Shown here piece by piece: positions 42,437 to 52,694 of a stretch of 64,000 nucleotides of DNA. The position numbers were made by a program, and so were the translations under genes. A model generated the notes under the pieces. The model did no database searches and was not told the DNA's origin. It saw nothing but the letters and a program-made list of their open reading frames with translations. Positions within the stretch are counted from its first letter, which is position 1. Every line of letters starts with the position of its first letter. The stretch spans positions 4,340,001-4,404,000 of the forward strand of contig OZ244571.1 in NCBI GenBank assembly GCA_965217825.1. Direction: 5' to 3'. The stretch is from VXNE01 sp965217825. Lineage in GTDB: Bacteria > Pseudomonadota > Gammaproteobacteria > Pseudomonadales > Azotimanducaceae.

Positions 42437-44263
42437 TCAACGCGTGTCGCCGAGTTCGTCGAGGAAGCCCCGCAGATGCTCGGACCGGCTCGGATGGCGG
42501 AGCTTTCTGAGCGCCTTGGCTTCGATCTGCCGGATGCGCTCGCGCGTGACATCGAACTGTTTGCCGACCTCCTCCAGCGTGTGGTCGGTGTTCATGTCGA
42601 TGCCGAAGCGCATACGCAACACCTTCGCTTCACGCGTGGTCAGGTCCCCGAGAACGGAACGGGTCGCCTCTTTCAGCCCTTCGCTCGTCGCCAGTTCCAC
42701 CGGTGAACCGACGGTGGAATCTTCGATGAAGTCGCCAAGATGGGAGTCCTCGTCGTCGCCCACGGGCGTTTCCATGGAGATCGGCTCCTTGGCAATCTTC
42801 AGCACGCGCCGAACCTTCTCCTCCGGCATTTCCATGCGTTCGCCGAGTTCCTCCGGCGTCGGGTCACGACCCATCTCCTGCAGCATCTGCCGCGAAATGC
42901 GGTTGAGCTTGTTGATCGTCTCGATCATGTGCACGGGAATACGGATGGTGCGCGCTTGATCCGCGATCGAGCGCGTGATCGCCTGCCGGATCCACCAGGT
43001 CGCGTAGGTCGAAAACTTGTAGCCGCGCCGGTACTCGAACTTGTCCACCGCCTTCATGAGGCCGATGTTGCCCTCCTGGATCAAGTCCAGGAACTGCAAG
43101 CCCCGGTTGGTGTACTTCTTGGCGATGGAAATCACCAGGCGCAGGTTCGCCTCGACCATGTCCTTCTTCGCCCGCCGCGCCTTGGCCTCGCCCACCGCCA
43201 TGCCCCGATTGATCTCCTTGATTTCGCCGATGGAAATCCCGGCCCGGGTAGCGATGCTCTTGAGCCTCTTCTGCAGCCGGATGATTTCCGGCTTGTTCGC
43301 ATCAAGCGCCTTGCTGTAGAAGTGTTTGGCCTTGATGTGCCGGTTTACCCAGGCAATCGATGTCTCGTGACCCTGGAACTCCCTCAGGAAAGCCCGCCGA
43401 CCCATGCGCACTTCGTCGACGCACACCTCCATGATCGCGCTTTCGTAGCGTCGCACCTGGGCCCGCGCCGCGCGCGGCATCACGACCAGTACTTCGTGAT
43501 GCTTGGGCACAAGTTTGAACGGCGACATCGCGACCGAGACCGCCCCCCGGTCCCGCTTCGCCGCCTTCGACGTGCGGCCTTCCGAAGCGACGGTTTGTCG
43601 AGCGCATTCGTACGCGGCGCGCAGCTCGCCGAATCGTCTCGCCGCCTCTACCGGGTCCGGTCCTTTTTTTTCGTTGTCGTCGTCGTCCTTTTTGTTGTTC
43701 GCTGCCTGCGTGCGCGCATCCACTTGCGCGGCGCGCGGCACATTTTCGGCGGGATCGAGATAGCCGACGAGCAAATCGGACAGCTTGTCCTGCTCTATCG
43801 CCGTGTCATAGGTTTCGAGAAGATATTCCACGGTTCCAGGGAAGTAAGCCAGCGCCGACAGCACATCGCGAATCCCTTCCTCGATGCGCTTGGCGATGGC
43901 GATCTCGCCTTCACGGGTCAACAGGTCGACAGTCCCCATTTCGCGCATGTACATGCGCACGGGATCCGTCGTCCGGCCGACTTCCGTCTCAACCGCCGCA
44001 AGGGCCGCCGCAGCTTCTTCGGCCGCAAGTTCGTCGGCGGTATTTTCCTCCGCATTCATCAAATCGTCGGGGTCCGGCGCGGTTTCGTACACCGTGATCC
44101 CCATGTCGTTGATCATGCGGATGATGTCTTCGATCTGATCGGGATCGGAGATATCTTCCGGCAGGTGGTCGTTGACCTCGGCATAGGTCAGGAAACCCTG
44201 CTCCTTGCCCTTCCCGATCAGGTCCTTCAATCGCGATTGCTGCTGTTCTGTCTCGGTCGCCAT
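42437..44263 (-). CDS. rpoD: RNA polymerase primary sigma factor RpoD (sigma-70)
   Basis: The 608-residue factor has region 1.1 at the N-terminus and region 1.2 (DPVRMYMREMGTVDLLTREG). After the non-conserved insert come regions 2.1-2.4 (FLDLIQEGNIGLMKAVDKFE, YKFSTYATWWIRQAITRSI) and region 3. Region 4.2 reads HTLEEVGKQFDVTRERIRQI. It directs polymerase to most promoters. It has its own promoter downstream of dnaG. Confidence 0.97.
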   Translation of the reverse strand: MATETEQQQSRLKDLIGKGKEQGFLTYAEVNDHLPEDISDPDQIEDIIRMINDMGITVYETAPDPDDLMNAEENTADELAAEEAAAALAAVETEVGRTTDPVRMYMREMGTVDLLTREGEIAIAKRIEEGIRDVLSALAYFPGTVEYLLETYDTAIEQDKLSDLLVGYLDPAENVPRAAQVDARTQAANNKKDDDDNEKKGPDPVEAARRFGELRAAYECARQTVASEGRTSKAAKRDRGAVSVAMSPFKLVPKHHEVLVVMPRAARAQVRRYESAIMEVCVDEVRMGRRAFLREFQGHETSIAWVNRHIKAKHFYSKALDANKPEIIRLQKRLKSIATRAGISIGEIKEINRGMAVGEAKARRAKKDMVEANLRLVISIAKKYTNRGLQFLDLIQEGNIGLMKAVDKFEYRRGYKFSTYATWWIRQAITRSIADQARTIRIPVHMIETINKLNRISRQMLQEMGRDPTPEELGERMEMPEEKVRRVLKIAKEPISMETPVGDDEDSHLGDFIEDSTVGSPVELATSEGLKEATRSVLGDLTTREAKVLRMRFGIDMNTDHTLEEVGKQFDVTRERIRQIEAKALRKLRHPSRSEHLRGFLDELGDTR

Positions 44264-44308
44264 AACTCCTCGATGTGGAACGCCTTACCCAGAGCGGGCA
44301 AACGCTCA

Positions 44309-44314
44309 ATTATA
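44309..44314 (-). promoter_or_regulatory. Predicted -10 element of the rpoD promoter
   Basis: On the minus strand TATAAT occurs 46 bp before the rpoD ATG, preceded by TTGTATCCTG; no good -35 is seen at 17 bp. AGGAG lies 4 bp before the ATG. This allows rpoD to be transcribed apart from dnaG. Confidence 0.6.
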
Positions 44315-44365
44315 CAGGATACAAGTTTCTCTATTCCCGGCTATTTTGCTGCGGCCGGCGCAGCT

Positions 44366-46156
44366 CTAGACCGCGATTTCACCCCCGATGTCGTCCGCCT
44401 GTTCCGTGGCGGCGCGAGATGCGCCCAGATATCGCTCGATGTTCTCCTTTGTGGGGGCATTCCTGATCGAATCAACCAGCGCGCGGCTGCGGCGACGCTC
44501 CCGCTTCCGCAGGTAGCGCTCTACCACGTCGACAAACTCCGCTTCGAGTCTGTCAGAATCGAGATCCTGTTCTGAATCCGCAAGGCTACGCAATTCGTCG
44601 TAGACAGGTTCGTGGAGAAATCGCGCCAACAGGACCGAGCCATCGGCGTCGCCATCCTTCGCCGCCCACCGTGCGACGCGAAGGAACAGAGAATCGTCGT
44701 CGGTCGCGTCGAATAGATCACCGACAAGGGATGCGTCAAGCTCCTTGAGCAGCGAGGGCTTGCGCAGCAGGCAACGCAGCAATTGCTGTTCGAGCCGGGA
44801 CCTGTGGGCCCGCGGCGGCGGCCCCAGATCCCGCGGCGGCGCATCTTCCATCCACCGTTGCCCCATTTCCGCTGACGGCGGGTCGAGCGCATCGGGATCC
44901 ACTTCGGCGATACGCGCGAGACGATCGACCAGCAAGCGTCTCAACACGCCTCTCGGGATGCGGTATACATAGGGTTTGGCGAGTTCGCACAGCCGGGCAC
45001 GCGCGTCCATGGACTCCAGGTCGAGACCTTCGGACAGCGCTTCGACGAGGTAGTCCCCGGCGGGCTTCGAACCCGCGACGCGTTCCTCCAGGTGCGCCCT
45101 GCCCTCGCTCCTGACGACGCTGTCGGGGTCTTCGCCTTGCGGCAGAAAAACGAACTTGCACTGGCGACCGTCGCGCAACGACGGAAGACTCGCTTCAAGC
45201 GCGCGCCACGCCGCTTGCCTACCCGCCCGATCACCGTCAAAGCAGCACACCACCTCGGATGTGTTTCGATAGAGTCTCTCGAAATGTTCCGTACCGACAG
45301 CAGTGCCCAGGGTGGCGACTGAATTCGAAATCCCGTTTTGGGCCAGGGCGACGACGTCCATGTAGCCTTCGACCACGATCAAACGGTCAAGACCTCTCCC
45401 ATCGCCACCACGCGTAGCCCGTCTGGCCTCGTAGAGGCCATAGAGTTCGCGCGCCTTGTGGAACACCGGCGTCTCCGGCGAGTTGAGATACTTGGGACCT
45501 TCGTCCGCGTCTGGCATGAGGCGTCCGCCAAAGGCCACCACACGGCCCCTCGAGTCGCGAATCGGGAACATGATCCGGGCTCTGAACCGATCATAGGTGT
45601 GTCCCGCATCGCTTTTCGCCACCAGCCCCGCTTCGACCATCTTGTCCTGGTCCGCGTCCAACCTCGTCTTCAGGTAGTCCCATCCCGATGGCGCGAAGCC
45701 AATGCCGAACCTCGCCGCAGTTTTGCCGTCGAGACCGCGCTGTTTCAGATAATCGATCGCTTCGGGATGTTCGCGCAGGGCGCGGCGATACAGCTCCGCG
45801 GCCTTCTCCAGCAGTGCATAGAGGCCCGCGTCAACCTTCTCGATCCGTGCGCCGCCCTCCCTCGGAACCTCGACGTGGGCAATGGCCGCCAGGGCTTCGA
45901 TAGCCTCGACGAACTCCATGCGGTCGTGGTCCATCAGGAAGGTGATTGCCGTACCGCCGGCACCACAGCCGAAACACTTGTAGCCACCCCGTTCCGGATT
46001 GACGTTGAACGAGGGGGTTTTCTCCTGGTGGAAGGGACAGCAGGCCTTGTAGGACTTCCCCGCCTTTGTCAGTTTCACGCGCGCATCGATGAGTTCGACG
46101 AGGTCGATCCGTTCGAGCAGATCGTTAATGAAGGACTGCGGAATCAGACCGGCCAT
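44366..46156 (-). CDS. dnaG: DNA primase DnaG
   Basis: The 596-residue primase has the N-terminal CHC2 zinc finger (KACCPFHQEKTPSFNVNPER, then YKCFGCGAGG), RNA polymerase core with AFGGRLMPDADEGPKYLNSP, TOPRIM motif IVVEGYMDVVALAQNGI and CCFDGDRAGRQAA. A C-terminal DnaB-interaction domain is also present. It makes the primers at the replication fork. rpsU, the usual upstream neighbour, is absent; a restriction-modification operon takes its place. Confidence 0.97.
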   Translation of the reverse strand: MAGLIPQSFINDLLERIDLVELIDARVKLTKAGKSYKACCPFHQEKTPSFNVNPERGGYKCFGCGAGGTAITFLMDHDRMEFVEAIEALAAIAHVEVPREGGARIEKVDAGLYALLEKAAELYRRALREHPEAIDYLKQRGLDGKTAARFGIGFAPSGWDYLKTRLDADQDKMVEAGLVAKSDAGHTYDRFRARIMFPIRDSRGRVVAFGGRLMPDADEGPKYLNSPETPVFHKARELYGLYEARRATRGGDGRGLDRLIVVEGYMDVVALAQNGISNSVATLGTAVGTEHFERLYRNTSEVVCCFDGDRAGRQAAWRALEASLPSLRDGRQCKFVFLPQGEDPDSVVRSEGRAHLEERVAGSKPAGDYLVEALSEGLDLESMDARARLCELAKPYVYRIPRGVLRRLLVDRLARIAEVDPDALDPPSAEMGQRWMEDAPPRDLGPPPRAHRSRLEQQLLRCLLRKPSLLKELDASLVGDLFDATDDDSLFLRVARWAAKDGDADGSVLLARFLHEPVYDELRSLADSEQDLDSDRLEAEFVDVVERYLRKRERRRSRALVDSIRNAPTKENIERYLGASRAATEQADDIGGEIAV

Positions 46157-46204
46157 TAGGGGTGAGGTTAACGCTTCCTAGGCACGAAGGGTAGAAACAC
46201 GGCT

Positions 46205-49162
46205 TTACACCCCAAAGACCTTCATCACCTCGTCGCCCAAGTGGTTTATGACCTTTACGGCGATGCGTCCGGTAGAAGGTCTCGGGAAGGGGCGCGAAGT
46301 GTCGCTGTGCAAGGTGGCCCAGGCGTCCGCGTCAATCTCCGCCTTCAGAGTGGTTTTGAGCGACTTGTAGGGGTCACCGGCACCGAGGAAGTAGGCTTGG
46401 CGAACGAAAAAGCTCTCTTCGTTGTAGTCGGTGTCCACGAACCAGCACGCTATGCCCTCGGGGCCGTCGCTACGGACTTCGCCAGCGGAAGGATCAAAAA
46501 CGTCTACGCCGTTGATCCTTACCTGTATCCAGTCGTCTTCGCTATCGTCGCTGATGGCGGGTTCGACGTCGATGTCTGGTTCGCCGAAGATCACGAAAAG
46601 ATTAGCCGTGTCCGTCTTTTTGAGGTCGTCGGCCATGTGCAGGTCCGCGTTCATGCGAGCCTTGAGCACCGGAACGCGACCGAGCTTGTTAAATTCGGTG
46701 GCGTGGGCCTCGTAGTTGAAGGCGCAGGCGATGAGGGCGTCGAAGCCGGCGTCGGCGGCCTCGCGCGTGGCACGCACTAGATCTGGACGCGAGACGGTCC
46801 CGAACTCGGGGCCGATGAAGATGCCCGCACGTCGCTCCTTGCCATCGTCACCTTCGCTGTAGCGACCTTCGGCGCAGACGAGGTCACCGGGCCACGGCTC
46901 CAAGGAAGAGAATGTGATGCGGCCTGCCTTCCGGGCCTGTTGCACGCCAGCCGTGCGAAGGTTCTCGAGGATTACATGAGCGAAATCCCGGCGGGACACG
47001 TCCGCGCCCAAATCGTAGGCGGTGGCAGCCTCGGCGATGACCAGTTCGTCGTTCTCATCCAGAGCGGCCAGGCGGTGCGGCGACAGGCTCTCGACAGTAA
47101 ACGGACCCGCGACGCGGACTTTCTTGTTGTCCTGGTAGGGCTTGTCGTAGAGGAGTTCGTATTCAGCACGCGCCGCGATACAGGCATCGATCTCGCGCTG
47201 GCGGGCGATGCGGGCTTCCCAGAAGCGGGCGTGCGCCTTGCGCGCGGCATCGTTCCAGCTCTGCTCCGCTTCGCGGGGTACTTCCCATTCAAGTAAGCCG
47301 CTGGTCGGGGCGGACTCACCGGAGGGGAGGGTGACTTTCCTGCTCGACACCGCCTTGAAGTCAATCTTCTTGCCCATGCGGGCTCCCGTTGTCACCATGA
47401 ACGGTTTGGAGTCTTGAAGTGACTGGTTGAGATCGGCCAAAGCAGTCTCGACTAGCGGTTGCAGGCGCTCGTCAATCACATCGATCTCTGCGTTGTTTAC
47501 GATGGATCTCAAAGTGATGTGCGGTACGCGTTCGTACACGAAGCCTTGGCGGATGTACCCGTAAGTCGGGGCTTCAGACGGCACCCTGCGGGACAACTCG
47601 GCTACCTTGCGCTGGCCCTCGGCGCTGTCGGCGAGGAGGTAGTAGGGATAGCGAGCACCCATGATGCGGGATCGGGCGAGAGCCAAGGCAACGCGCGAAG
47701 TGTCCATGGTGATCCAACGGCGGCCCCATTGTTCAGCGACGTAGGCCGTTGTGCCGGAGCCGCAGGTTGGATCGAGGACGAGGTCGCCTGGGTCGGTGGT
47801 CGACAATATGCAACGTTGAACCAATGGTGTCGGCGATTGGACAACGTAAACTTTCGGGTCGCTGCGGCTCTGAACACCGCCAACATCATCCCAAAGGTTG
47901 TTGATTTCAATCGCTCGAAAGTCGCTAAGGAACCGAACGTACGCCAGACTGTTTCCAGTGATTTCGACCCGATTTGCTGCCAATAGTCTACGCATCCCAG
48001 ACTCGTTGGTCTTCCATCGGACTCTCAACGATGGTGTGATTGCTTGGCCATTGATAGGGACGGGAAACCAAGATGAAGCCCCCTCCCCCTTATCTCTGCC
48101 AATGCTTTGGCTGGTAAGGTTATCTTGCCGATAGACATTCCCCGTTACGGGAGACCCTGACCTCTCTTCCCGTTCGGTCCCCGTCAGTACGCGACCAGTA
48201 AGGTCTGGCAGCCTTAATCTGTTGTACTTTGCCGCGCCCTGTCCTCCGAATAGCTTGGGTCTGAACTGCTTCTTGAATTTGACGGCAGACTTGTCTTTGG
48301 CATACCAGATGACGTAGCCAATCACCCCAGACAAGTAAACTCCGGTCGACCCTCCCGATGTCTTGGTTGAGATCAAGGAGACGAAATTCCCGTCGCCAAA
48401 CACCTCGTCCATCACCGCCCGTACCCGATGCACGTTCTCATCCCCAATCTGCACAAAGATACTTCCGCTCTCCGCAAGCAAATCTCGCGCAACCATGAGC
48501 CGGTCCCGTAGATACGTCAGGTAGGAGTGAATCCCGTCTCGCCATGTGTCCCGAAAAGCCTTGACCTGTTCCGGCTCCCGCGTGATGTGCTCCGCCTTGC
48601 CGTCCCTCACATCGCGACTAGTCGTTGACCACTGGAAGTTCGAGTTGAACTTGATTCCGTAGGGCGGATCCATGTAGATGCACTGCACCTTGCCGCGCAG
48701 CCCCTCGCGTTCGGCGAGCGACCCCATCACCTGTAGGGAGTCGCCAAGAATCATGCGGTTCGACCAGTTGGCATCGTGCTGGTAGAACTCCGTCTTGGCA
48801 TCGTCGTCGGGCAAACCGTTGAAGTCGCCAAACAGATCGGTTTGCAGCCCTGACTCGGCAGCTTGATGGTCGGCTCGCGCCTGACGGCTCATGCGCGCGA
48901 GATCGTCGATCAGCACCTTGGGATGGACTTTCTCCTGGATGAACAGCGGCGGTGCCTGCACCACGAGATCCGACCAGTCCTGCATGTCCTTGCCCCGCCA
49001 GACCAGTTGCGGGTCCAGGTCGCGGTTGCCCCGCTCGTAGGCCACGCGGATGGGATCCTGGTCGTCGGAGCGCATGACCGGCTGATATTCGGCCGTGGGG
49101 ATGTTGCGGCGCCTGGCTTCCCGGTGAATCAGCGTGTCGACCCGTTTCGCCTTCTTCGCCAT
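46205..49162 (-). CDS. Type III-like DNA methyltransferase (Mod)
   Basis: The 985-residue protein has the beta-class amino-methyltransferase order: catalytic DPPYG (165-169) first and SAM-binding LDPTCGSGTTAYVAEQWGRR near residue 480. Large flanking regions include FRDTWRDGIHSYLTYLRDRL and a long C-terminal part with no motif I can name. It should methylate the recognition site (adenine or cytosine N4) for the nuclease encoded by the first gene of the operon. The gene starts 3 bp after the PIN gene stop, so all three are co-transcribed. Confidence 0.9.
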   Translation of the reverse strand: MAKKAKRVDTLIHREARRRNIPTAEYQPVMRSDDQDPIRVAYERGNRDLDPQLVWRGKDMQDWSDLVVQAPPLFIQEKVHPKVLIDDLARMSRQARADHQAAESGLQTDLFGDFNGLPDDDAKTEFYQHDANWSNRMILGDSLQVMGSLAEREGLRGKVQCIYMDPPYGIKFNSNFQWSTTSRDVRDGKAEHITREPEQVKAFRDTWRDGIHSYLTYLRDRLMVARDLLAESGSIFVQIGDENVHRVRAVMDEVFGDGNFVSLISTKTSGGSTGVYLSGVIGYVIWYAKDKSAVKFKKQFRPKLFGGQGAAKYNRLRLPDLTGRVLTGTEREERSGSPVTGNVYRQDNLTSQSIGRDKGEGASSWFPVPINGQAITPSLRVRWKTNESGMRRLLAANRVEITGNSLAYVRFLSDFRAIEINNLWDDVGGVQSRSDPKVYVVQSPTPLVQRCILSTTDPGDLVLDPTCGSGTTAYVAEQWGRRWITMDTSRVALALARSRIMGARYPYYLLADSAEGQRKVAELSRRVPSEAPTYGYIRQGFVYERVPHITLRSIVNNAEIDVIDERLQPLVETALADLNQSLQDSKPFMVTTGARMGKKIDFKAVSSRKVTLPSGESAPTSGLLEWEVPREAEQSWNDAARKAHARFWEARIARQREIDACIAARAEYELLYDKPYQDNKKVRVAGPFTVESLSPHRLAALDENDELVIAEAATAYDLGADVSRRDFAHVILENLRTAGVQQARKAGRITFSSLEPWPGDLVCAEGRYSEGDDGKERRAGIFIGPEFGTVSRPDLVRATREAADAGFDALIACAFNYEAHATEFNKLGRVPVLKARMNADLHMADDLKKTDTANLFVIFGEPDIDVEPAISDDSEDDWIQVRINGVDVFDPSAGEVRSDGPEGIACWFVDTDYNEESFFVRQAYFLGAGDPYKSLKTTLKAEIDADAWATLHSDTSRPFPRPSTGRIAVKVINHLGDEVMKVFGV

Positions 49163-49165
49163 TCT

Positions 49166-49537
49166 CTATGGCCCTCCCGTTTCGGCGTGCGCGATGCCGA
49201 GTTCGTCGGCGATTTGCTTGAGCCTCCGGTCCGCCGTCCAAAGCAAGGCACCGTCCTGCGCGAGAACCGAGCCGAGCAGGTTGGCATCCACGTAGCCGAT
49301 GCCTCGGCCCATCCAAGCATGGGCCTCGATGAGCGCCAACAGTTCGTCATTAGCCAGTGCCGGGATGGCGGGGAGTTCCCTGAGACGGCGCAGGAAACCG
49401 TTGCGGTCGGGCAAGTTACCGCATGCCAGCTCGCCAATCACCATGTCATGGGACAGAACGTCGCCAGCATCCACGCGATCTCGGAGTTTGCGGTTCGGGC
49501 GGCGCACATCGTCGATCCAGACTGAGGTATCCACCAA
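49166..49537 (-). CDS. PIN-domain protein between res and mod, without a visible antitoxin
   Basis: The product is about 123 residues from TTG 49537 (GTG 49534 also possible). It begins LVDTSVWIDDVRRPNRKLRD, has Glu in HDMVIGELACGNLPDRNGFL and the late Asp in GRGIGYVDANLLGSVLAQDG, so the PIN active site is complete. The start overlaps the last 92 bp of res in another frame, and mod follows after 3 bp. No Phd, AbrB or RHH antitoxin lies next to it. It may be an addiction or abortive-infection part of the restriction system, or a toxin that lost its antitoxin (inference). Confidence 0.8.
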   Translation of the reverse strand: MVDTSVWIDDVRRPNRKLRDRVDAGDVLSHDMVIGELACGNLPDRNGFLRRLRELPAIPALANDELLALIEAHAWMGRGIGYVDANLLGSVLAQDGALLWTADRRLKQIADELGIAHAETGGP

Positions 49538-52500
49538 GATCCTCCGCTTCCGCGCTCCGACGCCTGGGGATGTCCTCGATGTCCGGCATCGAGCCCCCGA
49601 CGGTGTGCAGAAAGCGCGCGAACTCCTTGGCGCGTTCTCTTTTTCCGAACGCATCCAGCGCCTCATGGACCGACGCGCCGAAGTCGTCCTCCATCTCGAA
49701 TGGATCACGAAGTTCGAGAAACGCCCATGTTCCGTGGCAACCAAGCTGGTTCACAGCAGGCACCCAATAGCTGTCCATGGTTTCCTTCTTCGCCTCGGCG
49801 TCGTCGCCCCGAAACCCCTTGACTTCCACGACGACGTGCAAGGGTTGGTCGGAACCCGGTCCGTAGTCATAGAGGACGATGAAGTCCGGCACGTATCGGC
49901 GCTGAACGCCGCCGAAGCGGTAGGGCACTTCAAAGCCGAGGTTGCGGTTCTTCACCCAGGCAAGCACCTTGGGGTGGGAATCGAGAACGCGGCAGAACTC
50001 GCCTTCCCACGTGCTGTCGAGAATTGCCCAGTTCAGGTGGCAGCGGCTGCCGGTGGCGTAGCGCTGGGTGCGCGACGTGGTGAAGTTCACACCGCGCGTG
50101 GAGCCGGTCGGGTTGTACGGATCGAGCATCGCCTTGACCGGCTGGCGATCCAATTCCGCTCGGGTGATGGCGGCCGTGATCTTCTCGCAGGCACGGTCCG
50201 CGAGCTCCGCAACCATGAGCTGCGCGGGATAGGTGCTCCCTCTGCATTCGAGGCAGTCGTCAAGCCATGTACGGGTGACGCGCTTGAGCTGACCGAACAG
50301 GTGCAGTTCCGGTTCGCCGTCCGGGTCGCGCCAATGGTTGTAGAGCAGGCGTCGCGTCAGTTCGTAGAGCAGAGTGGACTGCCGTACGCGATCCAGATGC
50401 GCGACGGTGAGGTCGTGTCCTTCGCCAATGATGCCCTGGTTGTGCGTGATGGTCGGGCCCACCAGTTCCGGGGTGAGGACGAGCTTGGAACTCTCTGTGA
50501 ACGCCGCAGCGAGGCGGTCGTTCGGCAACTCCACGCGGTAGCCAGCCACCCGCGGGAAGCGGATTTCCACGTTGTCCCGCTCCGGCGAGAGCGCCTTCAC
50601 CTGCACCGTCTCGGCGGGTTTCTGGGGCGGCGCGCGTACCGCCTTGGCCGTGAAGTCGAACGGGATGCCGAACACGTCGGCGTACTCGGCGTTGAACAGC
50701 CCGCGCTCGTTCAGCTCGTAGGATTGCCGACGTAGCGAGCGCCCTATCACCTGTTCGCAGAGCAGTTGTGTCCCGAACGCACGCAGACCCAGCACATGGG
50801 TAACGGTATTGGCGTCCCAGCCTTCCGTGAGCATGGCGACGGAGACGACGCACCGGATGCCGCCGCCGAGCCGGCCTGCCTTGCCAACAGTGTTCATCAC
50901 TTCCCGCAGCAGGTCCTGGTCGGTGAGCTTCTCCGCCTGCTGGCGGTCCCCAGTGCGTTCAACGATCTCGCGGCGGAAACGGTCGATCTCGTCGGCCGCA
51001 GCTTGCCGAAAGCTCCTGTCCAGTGCCTCGCCGGACTCGAGTTGTTGGGTGTCGATGAGCAGCGTGCGCGGTCTTGGCAGCGGTTCACCTGCCGCATCGA
51101 AGTTGCGGAAAAGTTCCAGCCGCCCGTTCTGGAACGTTCCGGCACCGTTTCCAGAATCCCGGCGAAAGCCCGCGATGTAGTCATACACCAGCTTTGAGGT
51201 CGCCGTGTTGTTGCACACAACGATGAAGCAGGGCGGCGCGTCGATGCCCGCTTGCTCCCAAAGCCGAAACGTCTTCTCGTAGTGCCCGTAGAGCGCTTCC
51301 AATGCCGTCTGCAATTCACTCGGCAGGGCCATGGGGTCCAGGTTTGCGCCGGCACCCCGTCCCTTCCTTGGCATCTTCTTCCCGATGTGATCCCACAGAT
51401 TGCGAAATATGGGCATTTCGGCGCCGGGGACGTTGTCCACAACCGGCACGCGCGGGAGCTTCACGATGCCACACTCGATCGCGTCCATGAGCGAGAAATC
51501 GCTAACCGTCCAGTGAAAGAGGGTACCTTCCCCATAGCCCGAGCCACGCAGGAAGAACGGCGTGGCCGAGAGGTCGATCACCCGCTTGAGGCCGAACCGT
51601 CGTTCGGTCGCCTCAAGGCCGGAGATCCACACTCGAGCGGCTTCCTGGTTACGATTTGCCTCGCGTCGGTCGTCGCCGGTCAGTCGGCCTTCGTCGTCCC
51701 CGCCGGCCTTTTCGCGGTAACAGTGGTGGGCCTCGTCGTTCAGGACGAGGATGCCCTTCATGGCCATCAGTTCAGGCATCACGCGAGCCAGCATCTGCCC
51801 CTCGGTCTCACGGGTGGCAAGCTCGCCATCCCGGCCTTGGAGCAGGGCGCGGCTGCCCTTAGCGAGATCCATCGTCTCGCGCAGCTGAAAAGCATGGTAG
51901 TTCGTGATGACGATTTTCGCCTTGTCAATCTCCCGGAGCATGTCCGGCGGCACGAGCTCGCGGTTTGCGTAGTAGCTGTCCGGGTCGTTCGGATTCAGTA
52001 CCCGCAGGCGATCCCGGATGGTGATGCCCGGCGTTACGATGAGAAAGCCGCGTGTGAAGCGCGGGCTGTTGGGGCGACGAGCGGCGTTCACCGTCTGCCA
52101 CGCAATGAGCATCGCCATAACAGCGGTCTTCCCGGCACCTGTGGCGAGCTTGAGCGCAAGGCGATGGAGACCGGGATTCGCTTGCTCGCTCGCCGCCTGG
52201 ACACGATCCAGGAAGCTGCGGCCCCGGTTGCCAATGGCGGGTGCGACTTCGGTAAGCCAGATGACCGTTTCGACGGCTTCCAATTGGCAGAAGAACGGAC
52301 GGATGTCGCTGAACGCGTGGTGACGCCAATGCTTGAGCAAGCGCGCTGTCTCGGGGGTCACCCGCCAATGCGACTCCGGGAGCGCACGCCATTCGGCCAA
52401 CTCCCGACGGAGGCCGCCAATAAGGACGGTCAGTTCGTATTGCTGGTTGGCGGTCTCGAGAGCCGCGCTCTCGGCGTCGAAGGCGAGTTGCTTTTGCGTG

Positions 52501-52694
52501 GCCCGACCGGTCTTCCTCGGCTTCGGAATCGGCGAAATGAACGACACTTCGCGGCGACCGTCACCGATCATGTCCGTGGGCTGACGACCCTCGTCCAGGA
52601 TCCAATGCCGCCTGGGATCCTCGTAGGGCGAGTTCAGAATAGGGTTCAGGTGGAAAGCGGAGGCGTCCTTGCCATTGTCGTCTTCGAAAGCCAT
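49446..52694 (-). CDS. Restriction endonuclease/helicase subunit (Res-like, PD-(D/E)XK C-terminus)
   Basis: The 1082-residue protein has a superfamily-2 helicase core with Walker A LATGAGKTAVMAMLIAW (184-190 core), VLNDEAHHCYREK box and the late motif GWDANTVTHVLGLRAFGTQL, EQVIGRSLRRQSYELN. A C-terminal nuclease follows, with YVPDFIVLYDY and VVVEVKGFRGDDAEAK. This is the plan of Res subunits of Type III and related (BPTD_3080-type) systems. It is transcribed first, ahead of the PIN gene and mod, the reverse of the usual mod-res order. Confidence 0.92.
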   Translation of the reverse strand: MAFEDDNGKDASAFHLNPILNSPYEDPRRHWILDEGRQPTDMIGDGRREVSFISPIPKPRKTGRATQKQLAFDAESAALETANQQYELTVLIGGLRRELAEWRALPESHWRVTPETARLLKHWRHHAFSDIRPFFCQLEAVETVIWLTEVAPAIGNRGRSFLDRVQAASEQANPGLHRLALKLATGAGKTAVMAMLIAWQTVNAARRPNSPRFTRGFLIVTPGITIRDRLRVLNPNDPDSYYANRELVPPDMLREIDKAKIVITNYHAFQLRETMDLAKGSRALLQGRDGELATRETEGQMLARVMPELMAMKGILVLNDEAHHCYREKAGGDDEGRLTGDDRREANRNQEAARVWISGLEATERRFGLKRVIDLSATPFFLRGSGYGEGTLFHWTVSDFSLMDAIECGIVKLPRVPVVDNVPGAEMPIFRNLWDHIGKKMPRKGRGAGANLDPMALPSELQTALEALYGHYEKTFRLWEQAGIDAPPCFIVVCNNTATSKLVYDYIAGFRRDSGNGAGTFQNGRLELFRNFDAAGEPLPRPRTLLIDTQQLESGEALDRSFRQAAADEIDRFRREIVERTGDRQQAEKLTDQDLLREVMNTVGKAGRLGGGIRCVVSVAMLTEGWDANTVTHVLGLRAFGTQLLCEQVIGRSLRRQSYELNERGLFNAEYADVFGIPFDFTAKAVRAPPQKPAETVQVKALSPERDNVEIRFPRVAGYRVELPNDRLAAAFTESSKLVLTPELVGPTITHNQGIIGEGHDLTVAHLDRVRQSTLLYELTRRLLYNHWRDPDGEPELHLFGQLKRVTRTWLDDCLECRGSTYPAQLMVAELADRACEKITAAITRAELDRQPVKAMLDPYNPTGSTRGVNFTTSRTQRYATGSRCHLNWAILDSTWEGEFCRVLDSHPKVLAWVKNRNLGFEVPYRFGGVQRRYVPDFIVLYDYGPGSDQPLHVVVEVKGFRGDDAEAKKETMDSYWVPAVNQLGCHGTWAFLELRDPFEMEDDFGASVHEALDAFGKRERAKEFARFLHTVGGSMPDIEDIPRRRSAEAEDLGGYLSLDRRCAPPEPQTPRSRGCWRRSVP

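Noticed and set aside
42740..44575. 611-codon plus-strand frame opposite rpoD
   Set aside because: Shadow of rpoD; it crosses the rpoD promoter region and has no recognisable product.
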